Of a stretch of 64,000 nt of DNA, positions 60,401 to 64,000 are shown piece by piece. The stretch lies in the NCBI RefSeq assembly GCF_027942865.1, contig NC_134526.1:1379001-1443000 (forward strand), given 5' to 3'. The notes under the pieces were generated by a model. That model had not been told where the DNA came from and did not search any database. It saw nothing but the letters and a program-made list of their open reading frames with translations. The position numbers and the translations under genes are program-made. Positions within the stretch are counted from its first letter, which is position 1. Each line of letters opens with the position of its first letter. This DNA is from Odontesthes bonariensis (lineage: Eukaryota; Chordata; Actinopteri; Atheriniformes; Atherinopsidae).

Positions 60401-61753
60401 CCTCACCGTAGGAAACAGCTTCCAGTCTGAACCTCACCGTAGGAAACAGCTTCCTGTCTGAACCTCACCGTAGGAAACAGCTTTCAGTCTGAACCTCACC
60501 GTAGGAAACAGCTTCCTGTCTGAACCTCACCGTAGGAAACAGCTTCCTGTCTGAACCTCACCGTAGGAAACAGCTTCCTGTCTGAACCTCACCGTAGGAA
60601 ACAGCTTCCTGTCTGAACCTCACCGTAAGAAACAGCTTCCTGTCTGAACCTCACCGTAGGAAACAGCTTCCTGTCTGAACCTCACCGTAGGAAACAGCTT
60701 CCTGTCTGAACCTCACCGTAGGAAACAGCTTCCTGTCTGAACCTCACCGTAGGAAACAGCTTCCAGTCTGAACCTCACCGTAGGAAACAGCTTCCTGTCT
60801 GAACCTCACCGTAGGAAACAGCTTCCTGTCTGAACCTCACCGTAGGAAACAGCTTCCAGTCTGAACCTCACCGTAGGAAACAGCTTCCTGTCTGAACCTC
60901 ACCGTAGGAAACAGCTTCCTGTCTGAACCTCACCGTAGGAAACAGCTTCCAGTCTGAACCTCACCGTAGGAAACAGCTTTCTTTTCCTCAGAAACAAGTG
61001 AGCTGTTCAGCTGGTGGAGCTCAGGTTGCATCTGATCAAACTTTAATTACCTCAGAAACACAAGACAGTCGCCTCCCCTGTCTCCTATCTCCTTACTCCC
61101 TCTCCTGTCCCCTTACTCCCTTTCTTTTCTCCTTACTCCCTCTCCTGTCCCCTTACTCCCTTTCTTTTCTCCTTACTCCCTCCCCTGTCCCCTTACTCCC
61201 TCTCCTGTCCCCTTACTCCCTCTCCTGTCCCCTTACTCCCTCTCCCCTTACTCCCTCCCCTGTCCCCTTACTTCCTCCCCTGTCCCCTTACTCCCTCTCC
61301 TGTCCCCTTACTCCCTCTCCTGTCCCCTTACTCCCTCCCCTGTCTCCTTACTTCCTCCCCTGTCCCCTTACTCCCTCTCCTGTCCCCTTACTCCCTCCCC
61401 TGTCTCCTTACTTCCTCCCCTGTCCCCTTACTCCCTCCCCTGTCCCCTTACTTCCTTTCCTTCTTCACTTCCTTTTTATGTTTCCTTTAAATGAAAATGT
61501 AAAACCCTCGTCGGAGGGAACGTCTCACCTGCCATCCGTCCTGTGGGCTGAGAGGGGAGGCGGGGCTTATCACAATGGAGGCGGGGCTTATCGCGCCGGA
61601 GGCGGGGCTTGATGGTGAAAGGGTACGAGCCGGAGCGGAGGGGGCAGGCTCTGCAGGAGGTGGGGAGGGGAGGCCAGAAGCAGAGATCTGAGACGTTTTC
61701 TTCAGAGAGGGGAAGTTGGCGTAGATGGGCGACTTAGCGCTGAGCGAGCTGTC
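39315..61753 (-). CDS. arhgap27: ARHGAP27-like RhoGAP (WW-WW-PH-RhoGAP), 5' end outside window
   Basis: Eighteen coding exons total 1947 bases (648 codons plus stop) with phase consistent throughout. Order: SPIYANF motif and ISPAS-rich linker; WW1 (DGWQVHTDQDSGKLFYFHPG, TTWSPP); WW2 (GWEQLLDQVTGRVYYYNPG, TSWALP); linker; PH domain (RKNWSQSWTVLHGGILTFHK to DWLKVIQETVRQL); basic linker; RhoGAP domain from about residue 453 with the arginine finger in GIYRVSG and the C-terminal RMSVQSVAIVFGPTLLRP. The family accelerates GTP hydrolysis on Rac/Cdc42; human ARHGAP27 (CAMGAP1) is linked to endocytosis. ARHGAP27 is preferred over ARHGAP12/15/9 because of the ending HMVFQSQIVELMLNEF and the abi3 neighbour. 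The SH3 domain expected upstream was not found. Numbering is from the first visible codon. Confidence 0.82.
39552..43186. repeat. 31-bp minisatellite with 24- and 38-bp variants, about 120 copies
   Basis: The main unit is AACTGGTCTCTGGTCCGGGT plus TAATAAACACT. Loss of TCTCTGG gives 24 bp; gain of AGTTAAT gives 38 bp. It fills the last arhgap27 intron and stops about 8 bases from the exon 17 donor. Confidence 0.98.
43196..43301 (-). CDS. arhgap27: arhgap27 exon, RhoGAP domain
   Basis: Acceptor TTTCCTGCAG, donor CGCAG|GTGGGG. It encodes LPDYSLKVSYMKDLVRSLPL, then PNHDTMELLFRHLR. The LVxSLPxxNxDT helix is typical of RhoGAP. Confidence 0.92.
43320..43710. repeat. second GTCAGAAACAG-type repeat
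   Basis: Irregular AAACAGTCAGAAACAG units share the motif of the 35948-38095 array but lie inside an arhgap27 intron, 5 kb away and separated by coding exons. Confidence 0.85.
43810..43944 (-). CDS. arhgap27: arhgap27 exon, RhoGAP domain
   Basis: It reads EEQLDLEDGQWEEIHVITGA, then LKLFFRELPEPLFPFSSF and EKFIAAI, donor A|GTTAGT. ALKLFFRELPEPL is the conserved core helix. The acceptor lies in a 52-bp tandem duplication (43933-44036), so a second copy of the acceptor sits 52 bases upstream. Confidence 0.92.
43933..44036. repeat. 52-bp direct duplication spanning a splice acceptor
   Basis: Two essentially identical copies start at 43933 and 43985 (CCAGCTGCTCCTCTGCAGGA and on). Each contains the minus-strand acceptor CTTCCTGCAG followed by AGGAGCAGCTGG. 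Confidence 0.95.
44202..44279 (-). CDS. arhgap27: arhgap27 exon with the catalytic arginine finger
   Basis: It reads GLDVDGIYRVSGNLAVIQRL, then RHKADH; acceptor GTGTGTTCAG, donor G|GTAACT, phase 1. The Arg in GIYRVSG is the residue RhoGAPs insert into the GTPase site, so the enzyme is predicted to be active. Confidence 0.93.
44440..45880. other. large arhgap27 intron, AT-rich with element-like pieces
   Basis: CACTGAAAAAA begins a TTTACTT-rich stretch at about 44491, and a related start occurs at about 45680 in the same orientation, so decayed mobile elements are likely. A perfect 26-bp palindrome lies at 45264-45289. No exon is seen. Confidence 0.5.
45893..45991 (-). CDS. arhgap27: arhgap27 exon, start of RhoGAP domain
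   Basis: It reads DNVFGCHLDTLCHRENATIP, then KFVEKCIRTVERR; donor G|GTGCGT, phase 1. VFGxxLxxLC and the PxFVxxC helix mark the N-terminus of the domain. Confidence 0.92.
46069..46164 (-). CDS. arhgap27: arhgap27 exon, PH-RhoGAP linker
   Basis: It reads CDSEQSRVRTKLRRFLQRRP, then TLQSVKEKGYIR; acceptor CTTCTGCAG and donor G|GTAGGA. The RRPTLQxVxEKGYI segment precedes the catalytic domain in the ARHGAP9/12/15/27 group. An upstream AG (CCTCCAG) would break phase. Confidence 0.9.
46217..46820. mobile_element. non-autonomous piggyBac-like element
   Basis: TTAA flanks both sides (46213-46216 and 46821-46824). The ends are CCCTTTGTGCGG and, inverted, CCCTCCTGTTGTCTTG, with GGGTCAAAAATGACCC-type inner repeats. 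TTAA targets and CCCT ends are piggyBac features, and this pattern is common in fish. There is no transposase. Confidence 0.8.
46914..46986 (-). CDS. arhgap27: arhgap27 exon, acidic/basic linker
   Basis: 73 bases; acceptor CGGTGCAG and donor CCGT|GTGAGT. It reads EKEHLSEEDDESASDKEDKD, then RKRP. Low-complexity charged linker between the PH and RhoGAP domains; placement rests on phase 0 in and phase 1 out. Confidence 0.85.
47036..47066. repeat. 6-bp CATGTG microsatellite
   Basis: About five GCATGT units in the intron downstream of the PH-domain end. Confidence 0.85.
47090..47188 (-). CDS. arhgap27: arhgap27 exon, C-terminal part of PH domain
   Basis: It reads LKTRHGCEFLMQYDTESIIS, then DWLKVIQETVRQL, phase 0 both ends. 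The final helix with the conserved Trp closes a PH fold. Confidence 0.93.
47267..47368 (-). CDS. arhgap27: arhgap27 exon, middle of PH domain
   Basis: It reads GKASQIVPEYTVDLRGASMG, then WASKDKSSKKNVVE, phase 0 both ends, donor GAG|GTAAGC. The VDLRGAS strand is typical of this ARHGAP subgroup. Confidence 0.92.
47430..49155. repeat. 25-bp CpG-rich minisatellite with 29-bp variants, about 68 copies
   Basis: The unit is CGTATCGGTACGGGTCGGGT plus CAGTT; GGTTGGGT insertions give 29 bp. Each unit holds four CpGs. No plus-strand stop occurs in the unit, so overlapping plus frames of up to about 690 codons exist; these are artefacts of composition. Confidence 0.97.
49156..49330. repeat. 10-bp GGGACAGAAT array
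   Basis: Homogeneous short units run from the 25-bp array to 8 bases before the next exon's donor. Confidence 0.95.
49339..49426 (-). CDS. arhgap27: arhgap27 exon, N-terminal part of PH domain
   Basis: It reads KNWSQSWTVLHGGILTFHK, then DPKSAPTGNA; acceptor GCTGCACAG, donor GCT|GTAAGA. The KNWxxSWxVL strand is the first PH strand of the family. Confidence 0.93.
49538..49608 (-). CDS. arhgap27: arhgap27 exon, lead-in to PH domain
   Basis: It reads QCHLLEKAGVLNKTKVADNG, then KKI; donor ATCAG|GTGAGA. The acceptor is a tandem CAGCAG, so the first Gln may be included or skipped. LEKAGxLNxTKxxxNGKK is conserved in ARHGAP9/12/15/27. Confidence 0.92.
49808..50285. repeat. 11-bp GCCCAGATCAG array
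   Basis: Units vary in ATC/ACC and AGG/GGG and contain GATC and GGGCCC sites. All plus frames stay open, giving chance frames (PRSGPDQAQ repeats). Confidence 0.96.
50337..50530. repeat. 13-bp CATGATGCGGTCA array, about 15 copies
   Basis: Alternating GCGGT and GCGTT units in the same intron. Confidence 0.96.
50819..50899 (-). CDS. arhgap27: arhgap27 exon, linker
   Basis: It reads TFSPGHRRVASDLTEAFSRR, then ESPDGPQ, phase 0 both ends, acceptor TGTGTTCAG and donor CAG|GTAGAC. Ser-rich linker before the PH region; no domain. Confidence 0.85.
50974..51054 (-). CDS. arhgap27: arhgap27 exon, linker
   Basis: It reads QRLMGNGVSEEGASLHVKGL, then RHSIAED; acceptor TTGTTGCAG and donor GAC|GTAAGT, phase 0. 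Accepted because it is open over the whole exon and matches the phase of both neighbours. Confidence 0.82.
51108..52008. mobile_element. 901-bp element with long inverted ends
   Basis: Arms 51108-51219 and 51911-52008 are imperfect inverted copies, each starting CCCATAGATATGT and running to a GTAAGATGGC/GCCATCTTAC motif. The interior is AT-rich, with a LINE-tail-like TTTATTTACCCCTTGGGATG at 51415. No transposase or clear target duplication. It ends about 45 bases from an arhgap27 splice donor. Confidence 0.75.
52052..52114 (-). CDS. arhgap27: arhgap27 exon, linker; acceptor inside a minisatellite monomer
   Basis: It reads QKAVLIPRAQLDPSAPQMQP, then E; donor GAG|GTAAGC, phase 0. The acceptor GTGTTCCTCAGCAG is a tandem NAGNAG, and its pyrimidine tract is the last partial monomer of the neighbouring 31-bp array. 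Confidence 0.8.
52117..56152. repeat. 31-bp minisatellite with 24- and 38-bp variants, about 130 copies
   Basis: The main unit is GTTAGACCCAGAGGAACCGG plus GAACACAAACC. Loss of CCGGGAA gives 24 bp; gain of a second copy (CCAGGAA) gives 38 bp. Local blocks of variant order recur (52130-52330 and 52500-52720), which indicates block duplication. Confidence 0.98.
56184..56252 (-). CDS. arhgap27: arhgap27 exon, acidic linker
   Basis: It reads PPLPAEDYPVDDETEDSDAV, then FTT; donor ACG|GTACGA, phase 0. The acceptor is taken as CCGAAG; CTGCCAG 12 bases further in is an in-phase alternative that would drop PPLP. Confidence 0.8.
56414..56569 (-). CDS. arhgap27: arhgap27 exon, second WW domain
   Basis: It reads GSPGWEQLLDQVTGRVYYYN, then PGTGATSWALPEPASPS, ending SIP; phase 0. 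Two Trp 27 residues apart (GWEQ and SWAL) and the YYYN core define a complete WW domain that should bind Pro-rich ligands. Confidence 0.92.
56575..57035. repeat. GGAA/GGGA tetranucleotide tract
   Basis: Long purine-only runs of AAGG and GAGG units start about 5 bases upstream of the WW2 exon, so on the transcribed strand they give a very long pyrimidine tract before its acceptor. Confidence 0.97.
57076..57796. mobile_element. 721-bp PIF-like element
   Basis: The ends are AGCCCCTTTCACACTGC and its exact inverted copy; AGA flanks both sides (3-bp duplication). GC-rich CGACCCG/CGGGTCG inner repeats. A 73-codon plus frame at 57310-57531 is not recognised as a transposase. The right end is 24 bases from the WW1 exon donor. 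Confidence 0.82.
57821..57967 (-). CDS. arhgap27: arhgap27 exon, most of the first WW domain
   Basis: It reads VHTDQDSGKLFYFHPGSGQT, then TWSPPCSPTSPPAGDMDQS; acceptor TTGTTCAG and donor CAG|GTACCA, phase 0. The first WW tryptophan is in the previous exon. Confidence 0.9.
58116..60980. repeat. 31-bp minisatellite, about 92 copies
   Basis: The unit is GAACCTCACCGTAGGAAACA plus GCTTCCTGTCT; CCAGTCT and TTTC variants are common and two units have an extra AACC. It fills most of the intron between the two exons that share WW1. Confidence 0.98.
61076..61452. repeat. 20-bp pyrimidine-rich array
   Basis: Units of CTCCTGTCCCCTTACTCCCT with CTTT and TTCC variants. On the transcribed strand this is a purine tract. 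Confidence 0.95.
61529..61753 (-). CDS. arhgap27: arhgap27 exon, tyrosine motif and Pro/Ser linker to WW1
   Basis: It reads DSSLSAKSPIYANFPSLKKT, then SQISASGLPSPPPAEP, several SPAS units, and ends SPLSPQDGWQ with the first WW tryptophan. Acceptor CTCTCTCTGTAG, donor CAG|GTGAGA. SPIYAN resembles the Tyr motif following the SH3 domain in ARHGAP27. The ISPAS units are encoded by a 21-bp repeat containing GGAGGCGGGGCTTATC. Confidence 0.85.
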
Positions 61754-61865
61754 CTACAGAGAGAGAGAGAGAGACCGTCAGAGCGGCATTGGACCGGCGT
61801 CAGACCATCATACTGGTTAGCAACGATTAACTGATACAAATCTCATTGTTAAAGATGTTAAAGAT

Positions 61866-62240
61866 GTTAGCTAGCAGAGAGCTAACAGTGAGCTAACAGA
61901 AAGCTAACAGAGAGCTAGCAGTGAGCTAGCAGAGAGCTAACAGAGAGCTAACAGACAGCTAACAGAGAGCTAACACAGAGCTAACAGAGAGCTAACAGAA
62001 AGCTAACAGAGAGCTAGCAGTGAGCTAGCAGAGAGCTAACACAGAGCTAACAGAGAGCTAACAGAAAGCTAGCAGTGAGCTAGCAGAGAGCTAACAGCGA
62101 GCTAGCAGAGAGCTAACAGAAAGCTAAGAGAGAGCTAACAGAGAGCTAACAGACAGCTAACAGAAAGCTAGCAGAGAGCTAGCAGTGAGCTAACAGAGAG
62201 CTAGCAGAGAGCTAACAGAGAGCGAACAGAGAGCTAACAG
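61866..62240. repeat. 11-bp GAGAGCTAACA array
   Basis: Alternating GAGCTAACAGA and GAGCTAGCAGT units in the intron upstream of the first visible arhgap27 exon. Confidence 0.95.
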
Positions 62241-62575
62241 CTGCTTTTCCCGGAGGACGAGAGGAACAGAACCGCCAAACTGGACCAGAACCAGTTTCAG
62301 AGCGTCCTGAGTGAGTCCTTTGTTGATCTTTGTTGATCTTTGCTGAGTTCCATGTGCTGCAGACGGCCGTAATCTCCGTCTGTCCGGATGAAGCGAGCTG
62401 CCGTCCAACAGGAAGAGCTCCTCCCAAGTTTTATAAACACACACACACACAGCTCCATCTTCATCACTTCTGAGGACATCACATGACCACTTTTATTTCC
62501 TGCTGCTGTACCTTTAAATCTGGAAGTAAAAACCTGAATAACTCTTCTTCATGGCCTCTGATGTTGGAACGTTCC
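62241..62575. other. intronic or upstream sequence, no exon recognised
   Basis: Three overlapping minus frames at 62190-62482 were examined for the missing SH3 domain; none shows ALYxY, DW or PxNYV motifs. Confidence 0.4.
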
Positions 62576-64000
62576 ATCAGTGGATCTGTGGGTGGGATCG
62601 ACTCTTCTTCACGGCCTCTGATGTTGGGAGGTGGGTTCGACTCTTCTTCACGGCCTCTGATGCTGGGAGGTGGGTTCGACTCTTCTTCACGGCCTCTGAT
62701 GCTGGGAGGTGGGATCGACTCTTCTTCACGGCCTCTGATGTTGGGAGGTGGGTTCGACTCTTCTTCACGGCCTCTGATGTTGGGAGGTGGGATCGACTCT
62801 TCTTCACGGCCTCTGATGTTGGGAGGTGGGTTCGACTCTTCTTCACGGCCTCTGATGTTGGGAGGTGGGATCGACTCTTCTTCACGGCCTCTGATGTTGG
62901 GAGGTGGGATCGACTCTTCTTCACGGCCTCTGATGCTGGGAGGTGGGATCGACTCTTCTTCACGGCCTCTGATGTTGGGAGGTGGGTTCGACTCTTCTTC
63001 ACGGCCTCTGATGCTGGGAGGTGGGTTCGACTCTTCTTCACGGCCTCTGATGCTGGGAGGTGGGTTCGACTCTTCTTCACGGCCTCTGATGCTGGGAGGT
63101 GGGTTCGACTCTTCTTCACGGCCTCTGATGTTGGGAGGTGGGTTCGACTCTTCTTCACGGCCTCTGATGCTGGGAGGTGGGTTCGACTCTTCTTCACGGC
63201 CTCTGATGCTGGGAGGTGGGTTCGACTCTTCTTCACGGCCTCTGATGCTGGGAGGTGGGTTCGACTCTTCTTCACGGCCTCTGATGCTGGGAGGTGGGTT
63301 CGACTCTTCTTCACGGCCTCTGATGTTGGGAGGTGGGATCGACTCTTCTTCACGGCCTCTGATGTTGGGAGGTGGGATCGACTCTTCTTCACGGCCTCTG
63401 ATGTTGGGAGGTGGGTTCGACTCTTCTTCACGGCCTCTGATGCTGGGAGGTGGGTTCGACTCTTCTTCACGGCCTCTGATGTTGGGAGGTGGGATCGACT
63501 CTTCTTCACGGCCTCTGATGTTGGGAGGTGGGTTCGACTCTTCTTCACGGCCTCTGATGCTGGGAGGTGGGTTCGACTCTTCTTCACGGCCTCTGATGCT
63601 GGGAGGTGGGTTCGACTCTTCTTCACGGCCTCTGATGCTGGGAGGTGGGTTCGACTCTTCTTCACGGCCTCTGATGTTGGGAGGTGGGTTCGACTCTTCT
63701 TCACGGCCTCTGATGCTGGGAGGTGGGATCGACTCTTCTTCACGGCCTCTGATGTTGGGAGGTGGGATCGACTCTTCTTCACGGCCTCTGATGCTGGGAG
63801 GTGGGATCGACTCTTCTTCACGGCCTCTGATGCTGGGAGGTGGGTTTGACTCTTCTTCACTGCCTCTGATGTTGGGAGGTGGGTTCGACTCTTCTTCACG
63901 GCCTCTGATGTTGGGAGGTGGGTTCGACTCTTCTTCACGGCCTCTGATGTTGGGAGGTGGGTTTGACTCTTCTTCACGGCCTCTGATGTTGGGAGCGTGT
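62576..64000. repeat. 39-bp minisatellite, about 36 copies, continues past the window
   Basis: The unit is GATGTTGGGAGGTGGGTTCG plus ACTCTTCTTCACGGCCTCT, with T/C and T/A variants at two sites. 39 is a multiple of 3 and both strands lack stops, so frames of over 430 codons exist on each strand (FFTASDVGRW and KKSRTHLPASEAV repeats). No start context or other coding support was found. Confidence 0.97.

Noticed and set aside
62190..62482. Missing SH3 exon of arhgap27
   Set aside because: None of the three minus frames shows SH3 signature residues, and no convincing acceptor-donor pair brackets them.

Overview
This is vertebrate nuclear DNA, most likely from a teleost fish. Coding sequence is split into short exons with GT-AG introns. 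The interspersed repeats are typical of fish: L2/Rex-type LINE 3' ends, short hAT, piggyBac and PIF-like elements, and a BED-finger transposase remnant. One gene belongs to the fish actinoporin-like family. No tRNA, rRNA, bacterial operon or CRISPR structure was seen.

Three genes can be read, all on the minus strand and head to tail. From high to low coordinates they are: (1) a RhoGAP gene with WW, PH and RhoGAP domains, best matched to arhgap27, with 18 coding exons from 61753 down to 39315 and its 5' part outside the window; (2) a complete abi3-like Abl-interactor gene, 9 coding exons from 31773 to 13435, 530 codons plus stop; (3) a small two-exon actinoporin-like gene, 4568 to 2666, 164 codons plus stop. 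Reading phase agrees at every junction of all three models. ABI proteins are subunits of the Rac-driven WAVE actin-nucleation complex and ARHGAP27-type proteins switch off Rac/Cdc42, so two opposing parts of one pathway are neighbours here. Human ABI3 and ARHGAP27 both lie on 17q21.

The dominant feature is tandem repetition. About 26 to 30 separate minisatellite arrays cover roughly half of the 64 kb by my estimate and fill nearly every intron and spacer. Five arrays of unrelated sequence share a 31-bp period (1-2215, 8059-13056, 39552-43186, 52117-56152, 58116-60980), and two of these also carry 24- and 38-bp variants (31 minus or plus 7). Other periods are 10, 11, 13, 15, 17, 20, 23, 25, 36, 39, 41, 47, 48 and 72 bp. 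Several arrays run to within a few bases of splice sites. One splice acceptor lies inside a repeat monomer, and one array is translated as the proline-rich part of abi3.

Layout: 1-2215 array of palindromic E-boxes; 2459-4568 actinoporin-like gene with a TIR element in its intron; 4654-8058 mobile-element remnants; 8059-13056 31-bp array; 13257-31773 abi3; 31774-38363 spacer with LINE pieces and arrays; 38364-61753 arhgap27-like; 61754-64000 further intron with an 11-bp and a 39-bp array.
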